DNA from: Roseofilum reptotaenium CS-1145
GTDB lineage: Bacteria > Cyanobacteriota > Cyanobacteriia > Cyanobacteriales > Desertifilaceae
DNA length: 64,000 nucleotides
Direction of reading: 5' to 3'
NCBI RefSeq assembly: GCF_028330985.1
Contig: NZ_JAQMUE010000103.1
Location: forward strand, 30,869 to 94,868
The position numbers and the translations under genes are program-made. Every line of letters starts with the position of its first letter. Position 1 is the first letter of the stretch. The notes beneath the pieces were generated by a model. The model ran no database searches. It was not told where the DNA came from and was given only the letters and a program-made list of their open reading frames with translations. Below are positions 26,302 through 35,712 of this stretch, one piece after another.

Positions 26302-28092
26302 ATGTCATCAACTCCTACCATTGAATCAAGTAACTTGAGTATCAAACAATTATTTGATGCTTTCTACAGTGTCCCCGATTTTCAACGGGAATATGTTTGG
26401 CAGGAAAATGAGGTTCAAAAATTACTTCAAGATTTGTTTGAAGGATTAGGTTTAGAAGAAGGAGAAAGTAATAAGCTTGAGTATTTCTTAGGATCGATTG
26501 TTGTCTATCCAGATTATACAGATGATATCCCCACTTTTCAACTCATTGATGGTCAACAAAGATTAACAACTATCTATCTTATATTTTGTGTTCTTAGGGA
26601 TTGCATTCAAGAATTTGGTAGCAGTTCAAAATCCATAGAAAGCTATTTGCAAGGGACAACTCAGAATATGGATACCGGTGAGGATGTTGATAGACCTCGA
26701 TTATGCCTTCAATATGATACACATGGTAAGAAAGTTCTAGATGAATATCTACTACATAGTCGAGTCCCAGAGAAAGAACTATTGAAATCTTCAGCCTCTG
26801 CAAATAACATATTCAAAGCCTGGAAACTGATTAACAATTTCTTCTCTGAACACTTGGAGAAAGAACTTACAATTTACAGAAAAGCATCTACAGCTATTGC
26901 TAACAAGACAAAGTTAATAAGAATAGAGACTCCTGATTTAAAAAATGCATTGAAGGTTTTTGAGACAATTAATGATAGGGGTGTTGGCTTAACGCCTGTT
27001 GATTTACTAAAAAATTATCTCTTCATTCATACCTCTCGTGAAATAGATAGAAATCGTCATTGGCAAACTTTGACAAATAAGTGGGAAGAGTTTCTCAAAA
27101 AAATCTATCAAAGCAAGCAAAAACCATTGACTTTTTTGCGTTATTATTTAATGGCTAGTTATGACGTAGAATTATCCAACAGTTTTCCAGAAGAAGAGAT
27201 TTATGAATGGTTTTTAAAGCATGGTACAACTGAAGGTATTGATCGAGATCCGATCAAGTTTCTTGACGATTTAATTCTAGCAGCAGATCACTATGGTAAA
27301 TTAACTCAAGGCAAAAATCCTGATGGCTCAGATAATATACATCTCAAAGGGATTTCTAAAATACAAGGTAGATTCAAATCTCACTTGGTGTTATCCTTAG
27401 CAGGCCGCTTTCTAGAAAAATCAATTTTTGAAAAATTTTCATACTATATTGAAAATCTATCTTTTGTTATTTCTGTCACTAAAAAAACCAGGCAAAAAGA
27501 TTTTAATATCACTAGGCAGTTTGCTTATTGGTCAAAGAAAGTTAGGACAATAAAGAATTATGATGATATGGATGATTTTGTAGAAGAAAACATTGTCCCT
27601 CAGTTACAGGAAGTCAAAGAAGAATTTTATCACTGTCTAATACAAATGTCTCAAAAGAGCTTGGCAATATATCGACTACGATATCTATTAGCCAAAATAG
27701 CTCAATACGTTGAAAAGCAAACTTATGGACATTCTGAATCTCTGGATTTTTACTTGGATAAACAAATTACTATAGAACATATATTACCTCAGTCTACCAA
27801 ACTCTCTTCTGTTCATAAGCTAGGTAATTTAACTTTGCTAGAAAAAACGATTAATAGTTCAGTTTCTAACAAGTCGTATCAAGAAAAACTACTAGGATAT
27901 AGAAATTCTAGAATAGTAATAACTCGTTCCTTAGCAGAGAAACTTAATGTAGGTCATGATACTCAGATCAACCGTGCATTAGAAGATTTACGTTTAACAG
28001 AGTTTAGATTATGGAATGATGAATCTATTGAAAAGCGTCAGAAAATACTAGCTGACATTGCCATGAAAGTCTGGGGATTAGATAATCTTTAA
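26302..28092 (+). CDS. GmrSD-like DUF262/DUF1524 restriction protein
   Basis: The product is 596 aa. The N-terminal DUF262 domain has PDFQREYVW, a YFLGSIVV strand and the D83-G-Q-Q-R87 motif (LIDGQQRLTT), a ParB-like NTPase signature. The C-terminal DUF1524 domain has an HNH-type nuclease motif: IEHILPQ with H493, HKLGNLTLL and a following asparagine-rich segment. Fused proteins of this type (GmrSD, BrxU) are type IV enzymes that use nucleotide hydrolysis to cut modified, often glucosylated, phage DNA. There is no companion methylase, as expected for type IV. Spacer repeats lie on both sides, and the gene has no HIP1 octamer, both suggesting acquisition. Confidence 0.82.
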   Translation: MSSTPTIESSNLSIKQLFDAFYSVPDFQREYVWQENEVQKLLQDLFEGLGLEEGESNKLEYFLGSIVVYPDYTDDIPTFQLIDGQQRLTTIYLIFCVLRDCIQEFGSSSKSIESYLQGTTQNMDTGEDVDRPRLCLQYDTHGKKVLDEYLLHSRVPEKELLKSSASANNIFKAWKLINNFFSEHLEKELTIYRKASTAIANKTKLIRIETPDLKNALKVFETINDRGVGLTPVDLLKNYLFIHTSREIDRNRHWQTLTNKWEEFLKKIYQSKQKPLTFLRYYLMASYDVELSNSFPEEEIYEWFLKHGTTEGIDRDPIKFLDDLILAADHYGKLTQGKNPDGSDNIHLKGISKIQGRFKSHLVLSLAGRFLEKSIFEKFSYYIENLSFVISVTKKTRQKDFNITRQFAYWSKKVRTIKNYDDMDDFVEENIVPQLQEVKEEFYHCLIQMSQKSLAIYRLRYLLAKIAQYVEKQTYGHSESLDFYLDKQITIEHILPQSTKLSSVHKLGNLTLLEKTINSSVSNKSYQEKLLGYRNSRIVITRSLAEKLNVGHDTQINRALEDLRLTEFRLWNDESIEKRQKILADIAMKVWGLDNL

Positions 28093-28159
28093 GAATACCA
28101 TGGCTTTTTTATGCCCTCTCCCTTTCATGTCCCTTCATATCCCAAAGTGAAAGGAAAAT

Positions 28160-28210
28160 CTCTCTGCAACGAGAGAGAGGCTTTTCCCTCTTCTCCTGTG
28201 GGAGAAGGGG
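28160..28210. repeat. spacer repeat, copy right of the gmrSD-like gene
   Basis: A CTCTCTGCAACGAGAGAGAG hairpin is followed by CTTTTCCCTC and GGGAGAAGGGG. It is related to the copy at 26138-26194. Confidence 0.5.
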
Positions 28211-28228
28211 CTAGAGGATAAGGGGAGA

Positions 28229-29302
28229 TTACCCTTCGTAAACTTTGCGGTAATAGTCCTGATATTCTTGGGATAAGAGAGGCTGCCACCACTCTTGATT
28301 GTCTAAGTACCATTTTAGGGTTTGACGCAATCCTTCCTCGACGGTAACGGAGGGTTGCCAACCGAGTTCGGTTTTAATTTTAGTGGCATCGATCGCGTAG
28401 CGGCGATCGTGGCCGAGTCTATCTTTAACAAAGGTAATCAGGTTGCGACAGGGACGAACGGGAAACTGGGGCGCGAGTTCATCCATGACATCACATAAAA
28501 TGGTCACCAAGTCAATATTTTTGACTTCATTATTCCCCCCCACATTGTACGTTTCTCCTGGTTTCCCTTGATGAATAACCACATCTAAGGCACTGCAATG
28601 GTCAATCACATAGAGCCAGTCTCGGATATTTTGCCCATCGCCATAAACGGGTAGATTTTTGCCGATTAAAGTATTGATCGCCATTAAGGGAATCAGTTTT
28701 TCTGGGAACTGATAGGGCCCATAATTATTGGAGCAATTGGTAATAATAGTCGGTAAATTATAGGTATGATAATAGGCACGAACTAAGTGATCGCTCCCTG
28801 CTTTCGAGGCAGAATAGGGACTGTTGGGAGCATAGGGCGTGGTTTCTTGAAACGCTGGATCGTTGGGCCCCAAAGAACCGTAGACTTCATCCGTAGAGAC
28901 GTGCAAAAATAGCCCTTTTTGGTCAGGTAGGGTAGGATAATGCTGGCGGAAGGCTTCTAGGAGGGTAAAGGTGCCGATGACATTGGTTTGCACAAACGCC
29001 CCTGGGCCAAGGATGGAGCGGTCTACATGGGATTCGGCGGCAAAATGGGCAACGGTATCAATGCTCTCTTCGGCTAAGAGTTGGTCAATCAGGGAGCGAT
29101 CGCCGATATCCCCTTGTACAAATCGAAACTGAGGATGCTCCTTAACTGGCTCTAAATTCGCCAAATTCCCCGCATAGGTAAGTGCATCTAATACAACTAT
29201 GTGGTCTTCCGGGTAGCGATCGCACCAATATTGGACAAAATTCGAGCCAATAAACCCCGCACCACCAGTGACCAAAAGACGACGAGGATTACGATTTTCC
29301 AT
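28229..29302 (-). CDS. rfbB: dTDP-glucose 4,6-dehydratase
   Basis: The 357-aa product converts dTDP-glucose to dTDP-4-keto-6-deoxyglucose, the second step to dTDP-rhamnose and other deoxysugars. It is an extended short-chain dehydrogenase with an NAD-binding GGAGFIG motif (13-19), STDEVYGSLG, the catalytic YSASK near residue 157 and the NNYGPYQFPEKLIP substrate segment. Length is normal. The other rfb genes are not adjacent. The downstream stretch holds a spacer repeat. Confidence 0.95.
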   Translation of the reverse strand: MENRNPRRLLVTGGAGFIGSNFVQYWCDRYPEDHIVVLDALTYAGNLANLEPVKEHPQFRFVQGDIGDRSLIDQLLAEESIDTVAHFAAESHVDRSILGPGAFVQTNVIGTFTLLEAFRQHYPTLPDQKGLFLHVSTDEVYGSLGPNDPAFQETTPYAPNSPYSASKAGSDHLVRAYYHTYNLPTIITNCSNNYGPYQFPEKLIPLMAINTLIGKNLPVYGDGQNIRDWLYVIDHCSALDVVIHQGKPGETYNVGGNNEVKNIDLVTILCDVMDELAPQFPVRPCRNLITFVKDRLGHDRRYAIDATKIKTELGWQPSVTVEEGLRQTLKWYLDNQEWWQPLLSQEYQDYYRKVYEG

Positions 29303-29485
29303 ACGATTGAATATCCTTAAATTTACCGCTTATATGGGGCACATTGGGGCGGATTTATCTCTAGTTTCCAGGATAACGCTTTTAACAATTGGCTCTAAGC
29401 CCCTTGCCCCGTTGCCGGTTACCTAGATCTGGGACAACCCGCCCCTACACCCCCGATCACTATAGCAACCACAGGGATCTATTCC

Positions 29486-30550
29486 CTATTCCCTATCAGC
29501 CGCTTCATTGTCCAGCATATCCGCTAAAGCCTGTTTCATCTCTTCACCCTGAGTAGTTGCTGTTCCAAACTGGCGCACGACCAAAGAAGCCGCCAAATTA
29601 CCCAAAACCGTTGCCTCCCAGAACGAAGCGCCCACACACAACGCCAAAGATACGGCTGCAATTACCGTATCCCCAGCCCCAGTTACATCAAACACCTGGC
29701 GACGATTAAACGCGGGAATATGAACCATCGGTTTTTGGGGCGTAAACAAGCTCATCCCCTCATCCCCGCGAGTAATCAGCATATGACTAGCCTGAGTTAT
29801 TTTTAACAAATCTTCCCCCGCTTGGATTAATCGCTCATGAGAATTAATCGCATAACCCACCGCCTGTTCTGCCTCTGGTAAATTGGGAGTAAACAAGGTC
29901 ACGCCCTGGTAGCGTGGCAAATCCTTCTGTGCATCCACCATCACCCGCTGGTGGCCTAACACGGCTGGAATTACAGGAGAGAGCGTCCCATCAGGTTGAG
30001 TCCGAAAGACTCCATCGCCATAGTCCGAACAAATCACCCCATCGACTTGGTCTAACTGAGATTGGATATACTGAGCTAATGCTTGTTGTAAAGGCAAGTC
30101 TAGCAACCGATCCGATTTGCGATCGATGCGCACAATTTGCTGCGTTACAGACTGACGAGCATGGCCAGAAATGCGAGTTTTGGTCACCGTTGGCCGGGTT
30201 TCATCGACTAAAATTCCTTGGGTATTAATGCCCGCCTCCTCAAAAATCCCCCGTAGGGCCTGGCCTTGGTCATCTTTCCCCACGATACCCACTGCCTTAA
30301 CTTGACCCCCCAATTTCGCCAAATTATAGACGGCGTTGGCTCCCCCTCCAGGAATTTGGCGGGTTTCCTCATGGCGCAAAATCACCACAGGGGCTTCTCT
30401 CGAGAGCCGTTCTACTTGACCCGTGAGAAATTCATCTAGGGTCAAATCACCAACAACTAGCACTTTCGCTTGGCTGAAGCGATCAATAAGATCGGTTAAA
30501 CGGGTTTGGCTCTGTTTGAATTGCCTAATGAGGTCGGCGGGTAAGGTCAT
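29486..30550 (-). CDS. PfkB-family heptose-7-phosphate kinase-like protein
   Basis: The 354-aa product resembles the kinase half of HldE/RfaE: VVGDLTLDEFLTGQVERLS, IPGGGANAVYNLAKLGG, GVDE-type substrate contacts and the catalytic DVTGAGDTV anion hole near residue 287. HldE kinase makes heptose-1,7-bisphosphate for LPS precursors. No adenylyltransferase domain is fused, as in split HldA-type enzymes. It could also act on another sugar phosphate. It follows the rfbB gene direction with a spacer of about 180 bases, and both may serve surface polysaccharide synthesis. Confidence 0.8.
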   Translation of the reverse strand: MTLPADLIRQFKQSQTRLTDLIDRFSQAKVLVVGDLTLDEFLTGQVERLSREAPVVILRHEETRQIPGGGANAVYNLAKLGGQVKAVGIVGKDDQGQALRGIFEEAGINTQGILVDETRPTVTKTRISGHARQSVTQQIVRIDRKSDRLLDLPLQQALAQYIQSQLDQVDGVICSDYGDGVFRTQPDGTLSPVIPAVLGHQRVMVDAQKDLPRYQGVTLFTPNLPEAEQAVGYAINSHERLIQAGEDLLKITQASHMLITRGDEGMSLFTPQKPMVHIPAFNRRQVFDVTGAGDTVIAAVSLALCVGASFWEATVLGNLAASLVVRQFGTATTQGEEMKQALADMLDNEAADRE

Positions 30551-30794
30551 ATCAATAGGGGTTGAACGTTCAACCTTACATTACTCTACGATCGCCTCGG
30601 CAAACTCCCGTAACTCGGCGATCGGGGTAACTGGGGACATCTTTTGACGCATTTTTAATTTTTAATTTTTATATTGATCTGGGGCTTTGTTGTAGACTCT
30701 GATCGTACACAGCCCAAGTTCTCGATCAAAAGCTTGAGGGTGAACCCAGAGCTGATAATTGTGACGCGATCGCCATAAGATAGATAAAATTTCC

Positions 30795-31895
30795 ATGATC
30801 CATATCCTAAAGTCCTTATTCAAGACCACCTTGCTGTTTTTCCTCGTCCTAACCTGTTGGGTAGGACTGAGTACCCCTACCCAAGCGGCTCCTGACCGAG
30901 AAAGTCGCCTCCCTGGAGGAGATGCCATTACCGAGGGCGATGCCATTCTGCGCTATGCTCTGCCCATTGATAATGACACCATTTTCAAGATCCAAGGGGA
31001 TATTGAATCGATTATTGCTCCGATTCGGGGAAGACGCTGGAGTGCAGCAACTTCTAGCCTCAGTGAAGCCAACTTTTTGTTATCTACCCGTAGGGAAAAG
31101 ATTTTAGCCAGCATTGCCGAAGATCGCCGCTCTGAAGCTCAAGAAGCTCTAGAACAATTGAGCACCGACCTCAATATCCTTCGGGAGCAAGTCGCGGAAC
31201 AAGACAAAACCGCCGCCTTTGAGACCCAAAAAAGTTGCCTCTCTGAGGTGGAAACTCTAGAAAATCTGATGGTGCAAGGGTTTCCCTATGAAGTCCCCTC
31301 TGAATATAGTGCCCTACCTCAATTGAAAGGACGAGCAACGGTAGAAATTGAAACTAAAAAAGGAAGCTTAACGGTTGTCGTTGATGGTTATAATGCGCCG
31401 GTAACGGCTGGAAACTTTGTGGATCTAGTGTCTAGGGGATTTTATGATGGTTTACCCATTACCCGGGCGGACGAATTCTATGTGTTGCAACTTGGCGATC
31501 CTCCTGGCCCAGAAAATGGGTTTGTAGACCCTGCAACCGGAGAGGAACGCACAATTCCTTTAGAAATTAGAGTTAAAAGTGAAGTCGAACCGATTTATGA
31601 GTTTACGTTAGAAGAAATTGGACTCTACCGTGAAGAGCCAGTTTTACCCTTCTCTGCTTATGGAACCCTAGGTATGGCTCGCCCAGATAACGATCCGAAT
31701 GGAGGTTCGTCTCAGTTTTTCTTCTTCCTCTTTGAACCGGAATTAACCCCTGCGGGCTTAAATCTCTTGGATGGTGAGTATGCAGTATTTGGGTATGTTG
31801 TTGACGGTGAGGACGTGTTGCCTGAACTGAAAAAAGGCGATCGCATTACTTCAATGAAAGTGATTAAAGGCATGGAGAATTTCTTACCTGGATAG
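30795..31895 (+). CDS. thylakoid-lumen cyclophilin (TLP40/CYP38-like)
   Basis: The product is 366 aa: a signal peptide (about 1-31, ending TQAA), a helical PsbQ-like N-terminal bundle (about 50-150) and a cyclophilin-type peptidyl-prolyl isomerase domain (about 178-360). Domain motifs are APVTAGNFVDLVSRGFYDGL, GTLGMARP and GGSSQFFFFL. This architecture matches plant TLP40/CYP38 and its cyanobacterial counterparts, which support photosystem II assembly and repair. Several active-site positions of true cyclophilins are altered (FFFFL replaces QFFI), so enzymatic activity may be weak, as reported for CYP38. It stands alone. Confidence 0.88.
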   Translation: MIHILKSLFKTTLLFFLVLTCWVGLSTPTQAAPDRESRLPGGDAITEGDAILRYALPIDNDTIFKIQGDIESIIAPIRGRRWSAATSSLSEANFLLSTRREKILASIAEDRRSEAQEALEQLSTDLNILREQVAEQDKTAAFETQKSCLSEVETLENLMVQGFPYEVPSEYSALPQLKGRATVEIETKKGSLTVVVDGYNAPVTAGNFVDLVSRGFYDGLPITRADEFYVLQLGDPPGPENGFVDPATGEERTIPLEIRVKSEVEPIYEFTLEEIGLYREEPVLPFSAYGTLGMARPDNDPNGGSSQFFFFLFEPELTPAGLNLLDGEYAVFGYVVDGEDVLPELKKGDRITSMKVIKGMENFLPG

Positions 31896-31899
31896 AGAG

Positions 31900-31916
31900 A
31901 TAGGGAGATTCCCTAT
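31900..31916. terminator. short hairpin between convergent genes
   Basis: ATAGGGA pairs with TCCCTAT around a three-base loop, between the cyclophilin and tyrA stop codons. There is no clear T run, so terminator function is uncertain. Confidence 0.3.
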
Positions 31917-31932
31917 TCCCCATTCCTCATTC

Positions 31933-32769
31933 CTACAAAAAACTGGGTCGCTCTTGTTGAGTTTTGTGTAAATACTCATCAATGGCGGCCCAATTTTCGT
32001 CTTCAATCCAAGTGAGAACTCGATCTAAATTTTGGCGATAACTTAAGAGAGATGCTCTCAGAGCATCTCGGTTGTATTCTGCCATCATTCGACCTAACTC
32101 TGGATTGCCTCCTCCTACCCGACTGGTATCAGCAAAGCCGGAACTGGCGAGTTTTTGGGCTAAATCTCGCACAGTGTCCAAAGATGGATCGCTACAAGTC
32201 GTAATTAATCCAGCACTGGCGAAAACGGGTAAATGGGAAATCAAAGCCACTGCGCGATCGTGTTCTTGGGGAGAACAATGATAGACTCTCGATCGCAGCG
32301 ATCGCACAATTTCCGTCACCTGCCCCAAAGACTCTGGTGGGGTAGTTGGAGTCGGAGTAAGAACATAGGGACGATCTTCAAATAACCCGAACTGGGCTGC
32401 TCCTAACCCTTGTTCGGCGGTTCCTGCCATGGGATGACCACCCACAAAATTGGGACAAATTGGGGCAAGGGACTCAACAATTGGCGTTTTAACCGACCCG
32501 ACATCCGTTACAATTGTGGCCGGAGAGAGCAAAGGAACCAATTGTTGAGCAATCGGTACAATCAGACCGATAGGAGTACAAATAAAAATAATCTCCGCTG
32601 GGCTGACTTGGCTCAACTCAACGCTAGCTCGATCCACAACCCCTTGTGCCACGGCTGCCTCACAGGTACGCGGATTACGACTAGTACCCAAAACTTCCCA
32701 ACCGAGCGATCGCAAAGCTAATCCTAACGACCCACCAATTAACCCTAAACCAATAATGCCTACTTTCAT
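31933..32769 (-). CDS. tyrA: prephenate/arogenate dehydrogenase
   Basis: From ATG 32769 (MKVGIIGLGLIGGSLG) the product is 278 aa. The frame extends upstream to 32832, but those 21 residues lie before the Rossmann strand and are unlikely to be translated. The NAD(P)-binding motif GLGLIGGS, the GGHPMAGT motif (catalytic histidine) and the C-terminal helical dimerisation region identify TyrA. It carries out the oxidative step of tyrosine synthesis, using arogenate in most cyanobacteria. It is divergent from the pentapeptide gene. Confidence 0.92.
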   Translation of the reverse strand: MKVGIIGLGLIGGSLGLALRSLGWEVLGTSRNPRTCEAAVAQGVVDRASVELSQVSPAEIIFICTPIGLIVPIAQQLVPLLSPATIVTDVGSVKTPIVESLAPICPNFVGGHPMAGTAEQGLGAAQFGLFEDRPYVLTPTPTTPPESLGQVTEIVRSLRSRVYHCSPQEHDRAVALISHLPVFASAGLITTCSDPSLDTVRDLAQKLASSGFADTSRVGGGNPELGRMMAEYNRDALRASLLSYRQNLDRVLTWIEDENWAAIDEYLHKTQQERPSFL

Positions 32770-32848
32770 CACCCTAATGCAGCTATCATAACGAATGGGA
32801 AACGTATACCAACGCCAGTTTAACTCAACCAATCTCTAGGAAAAAGCC

Positions 32849-34426
32849 ATGGATGAAGAGGAAGTGCTTAATCGGTACGAAACCGGAGAAAGAGATTTCA
32901 TGGGCATCTTGCTCACGGAAGCGAACCTGAGTGGGGTTAATTTGAGCGATGCCAACTTTAGTGGTGCTAACCTCTGTGTGGCTAACCTCAGTGGCGCTAA
33001 CCTGCAAAGTGCCGATCTGAGCAAAGCTAAACTGAATGTTGCTCGGCTCAGTGGTTGTAATCTGACCAAAGCCAATTTCAACCGGGCTATCCTTAATGTA
33101 GCGAATTTAGTACGTGCCGATCTCAGTGGGGCAAGTTTAGTTCAAGCGGGACTGATTCGAGCCGAACTGATTCGCGCTCAACTGAGTAACGCGAACCTCA
33201 GTAGAGCCAACCTAACTGGAGCGGATTTGCGAGAAGCCACCCTACGTCAAGCCAATCTCAGTGGTGCGAATCTGAGTGAAGTAGATTTGCGTGGCACATC
33301 CATGATTGCAGCGAATCTCGAAGGGGCAAATCTCCATGGAACTGATCTAGGACGGGCTGATTTAAGTGGTTCAGACTTGCGTGATGCCGATTTACGCCAT
33401 GCTAACCTTAGCCGGGCGAATTTAAGTGGTGCAAATTTAAGTGGTGCGAATCTGCGCTGGGTGGATTTGAGTGGAACCAATCTCAGTTGGGCTGATTTGA
33501 GTGAAGCGAAGTTGAGTGGAACGAATTTAATTGGCGCGGATTTAAGCAATGCGAATTTGGTCAATTCTAGTTTGGTTCATGCAGATTTGACCCAATCGAA
33601 TTTGATTCAAGTCGAATGGAGTGGTGCAGATTTGAGCGGCGCGACTTTAACCGGGGCCAAGCTTCATGGGGTATCCCGATTTGGTTTAAAAACCGATGGT
33701 ATGGCCTGCGAATGGGTGGATTTGAGTCCGGATGGAGATCATACCCAGGTTTATCATTTTACGTCTGAAGAATTTAAGCAGTTTTTCAACCCTACTCCGC
33801 CTACAGTCAGTATTACGGTAGATGCTCAACTTGACCATGCAGCGAGTTTTGTTTTAGCAGGGTTCTATTATCAGATTGCTGGGCAATATCCGGGGATGAA
33901 TCATCCTCCAAGCATTAAGGTGGGCTATCGCCGCACTACGTTGATTTTCCGTTTAGATCGGGATGAAGAGCTGTTGCCGATCGCCTATTTGGCCATTTTA
34001 CCGTTTAAGGATAGTACCGTCACTCAACGCAATATTACGGAAGTCATGGAGATTATCCGTTCTCCAGATATGGAGGATTATTTGACGATTCGAGACCGAA
34101 AACGAATTAAGCAAATCAGTAAGTCTCTCAGTCAAGTCATGAGTCGAGTGGTACGGGTGAAAGTAGGTGGCGATCTGCCTAAACCCCCAGGTGCGCAAGA
34201 GTTTTTTGCCATGCCAACTCAGGTGAGCTTGACCAATTCGAGCGATCGATCCCTGAATATTTATTATCATCCGTCTTTTGGTAAGCGTTTGGTTGATTCG
34301 GCTGCTTATTTTCAGACGAGTGAAACTACTACGATGAAAATGCAACAGTTGTCTGTACCTACGGCGGAAGTAGTAGCGGATTTTATTCGCGGGTTTTATG
34401 TTTTGGAGAAGCTAGGGAATAGTTAA
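32849..34426 (+). CDS. long pentapeptide-repeat protein with unknown C-terminal domain
   Basis: The product is 525 aa. From about residue 20 to 275 it is an almost unbroken run of A(D/N)LSx pentapeptide repeats, for example ANLSGANLSGANLRWVDL, which fold into a right-handed square beta helix. The C-terminal 250 residues are a separate alpha/beta domain I do not recognise; they include an ITEVMEIIRSPDMEDYLTIRD segment. Pentapeptide proteins are abundant in cyanobacteria and mostly without known function. A minus-strand frame inside the repeats is a mirror artefact. The gene ends one base before the next ATG, so it is probably cotranscribed with the SUI1 gene. Confidence 0.88.
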   Translation: MDEEEVLNRYETGERDFMGILLTEANLSGVNLSDANFSGANLCVANLSGANLQSADLSKAKLNVARLSGCNLTKANFNRAILNVANLVRADLSGASLVQAGLIRAELIRAQLSNANLSRANLTGADLREATLRQANLSGANLSEVDLRGTSMIAANLEGANLHGTDLGRADLSGSDLRDADLRHANLSRANLSGANLSGANLRWVDLSGTNLSWADLSEAKLSGTNLIGADLSNANLVNSSLVHADLTQSNLIQVEWSGADLSGATLTGAKLHGVSRFGLKTDGMACEWVDLSPDGDHTQVYHFTSEEFKQFFNPTPPTVSITVDAQLDHAASFVLAGFYYQIAGQYPGMNHPPSIKVGYRRTTLIFRLDRDEELLPIAYLAILPFKDSTVTQRNITEVMEIIRSPDMEDYLTIRDRKRIKQISKSLSQVMSRVVRVKVGGDLPKPPGAQEFFAMPTQVSLTNSSDRSLNIYYHPSFGKRLVDSAAYFQTSETTTMKMQQLSVPTAEVVADFIRGFYVLEKLGNS

Positions 34427-34427
34427 T

Positions 34428-34778
34428 ATGGCCTCTAAGAGTAAGTCAAAATCGGGCGATCGCTTTGTTTATCAAGAGTTTGGCTATGATGGGGATACCG
34501 AGGATCGAGACTCAGTAGAGCTTGATGTCGCGCCTAATCAACAAAATCTTAAGGTAGAAGTATCTCGCAAAGGACGCAAAGGGAAAACCGTTACTGTGGT
34601 GCAAGGGTTTCAACATTCCCAGGAAACGTTGTCTGCTCTCTTGAAGCAATTGAAAACTCACTGTGGCGCTGGAGGAACCCTGAAGGAGGCAACTGTAGAA
34701 ATTCAAGGGGATCATGGACAGAAAGTGATGACTTTCTTATCACAGAAAGGATATAAAGTCAAGCGTTCTGGGGGTTGA
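34428..34778 (+). CDS. yciH: SUI1/eIF1-like translation factor (YciH)
   Basis: The product is 116 aa. It matches the SUI1 fold: VEVSRKGRKGKTVTVVQGF, LSALLKQLKTHCGAGGTLK and a C-terminal IQGDHGQKVMTFLSQKGYKVKR. Bacterial YciH resembles eukaryotic eIF1 and may influence initiation fidelity or stress translation. It follows the pentapeptide gene with a one-base gap. Its last 20 bases overlap the convergent HEAT-repeat gene. Confidence 0.88.
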   Translation: MASKSKSKSGDRFVYQEFGYDGDTEDRDSVELDVAPNQQNLKVEVSRKGRKGKTVTVVQGFQHSQETLSALLKQLKTHCGAGGTLKEATVEIQGDHGQKVMTFLSQKGYKVKRSGG

Positions 34779-35457
34779 TTTGGGAAAAGGAAAGATTGTC
34801 TAGGGCTAAGGCTGCCGCCTGGGCTACATTGGGGTGGGGGTCTTTGGCAAGGTATTTGAGGGCGGATTGACTTTTACTACAGGGTAAATGGCCTAAGGCT
34901 TCCGCTAGACGCTGACGGACGAGCCAATCTTCTGAGCCTGCAAATCTCAAAATGTCGCTAACGGCACTCAGATCTTTAATTTCCCCTAAAGCGGCGATCG
35001 CAGCCTGTTGAATGAGCACTTCTGCACTGTCTAAAGCTTGTAATAATACATCATGGGCCCGTTGATCTCGTAGATTACCTAGGGAAACCGCCGCACTAAA
35101 ACGCACCAACCAATCGGGGTCTTCATAAAAAGCTCGCACTAGAGGTTCAAAGGCCCTTAAATCCCGCAAATAGCCTAAAGCACCAGCAGAATCAGCTCGA
35201 ATACCATAATCAGGATCGGTTTCTAAAAGATTGACGAGCAGCGAAAAAGATTCTTCTGTGGGCTTAACCCCTAGGGCAAAAATAGCCATAGAGCGCACTT
35301 GCTGATTGCGATCTTGAAGTGCTTTTTTTAGCAATGGCATCGCTTTCTTTGGGGAGAAATTGCGTAGTGCCAACAGAGCCAGCTTGCGATCGCGAAGACT
35401 ATCACTATCGAGTTGGATCTTCAGTTCTTTTAAGCTGGAAGCAGTCATAATCTTCAT
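34759..35457 (-). CDS. HEAT-repeat protein, NblB/phycobilin-lyase-like
   Basis: The product is 232 aa. It is made of about six HEAT repeats, for example NQQVRSMAIFALG, YGIRADSAGALGYLRD and DWLVRFSAAVSLGNLRD. Cyanobacterial HEAT proteins of this size include NblB, needed for phycobilisome breakdown, and chromophore lyase subunits such as CpcE. No lyase partner is adjacent. The repeats make a protein-binding solenoid; the target is inferred. ATG 5 codons in (MTASS) is an alternative start. Confidence 0.7.
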   Translation of the reverse strand: MKIMTASSLKELKIQLDSDSLRDRKLALLALRNFSPKKAMPLLKKALQDRNQQVRSMAIFALGVKPTEESFSLLVNLLETDPDYGIRADSAGALGYLRDLRAFEPLVRAFYEDPDWLVRFSAAVSLGNLRDQRAHDVLLQALDSAEVLIQQAAIAALGEIKDLSAVSDILRFAGSEDWLVRQRLAEALGHLPCSKSQSALKYLAKDPHPNVAQAAALALDNLSFSQINPQNA

Positions 35458-35712
35458 AATGATAAATTCACTTTAAAGATTAAGCTATCTTAACGGATTA
35501 TAGCAACCGCTATAGCGCTTTACGCTATACACAACACTTTTCTCTACGATGAAGGACATTAATAATTGTTTTTTATGATCGCTAGAATAGCAGTCTACTC
35601 CTTCCCCAATTCCTCAATCATAGCCCAACGCACTGTATTCTCGCCTCTGGCACTCACGGCTCAGAAACCCGTCAACAGTAGAGAATGGTAAAATCAACTC
35701 GGATTCTCTATC

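Noticed and set aside
31933..32832. N-terminally extended TyrA (299 aa)
   Set aside because: The 21 extra residues precede the Rossmann first strand, which in this family normally starts within a few residues of the initiator Met at 32769.
33247..33564. 105-codon minus-strand frame inside the pentapeptide-repeat gene
   Set aside because: Its K/S/A/P-rich periodic sequence is the mirror of the A(D/N)LSx repeats on the plus strand. It has no ribosome binding site and no independent support.
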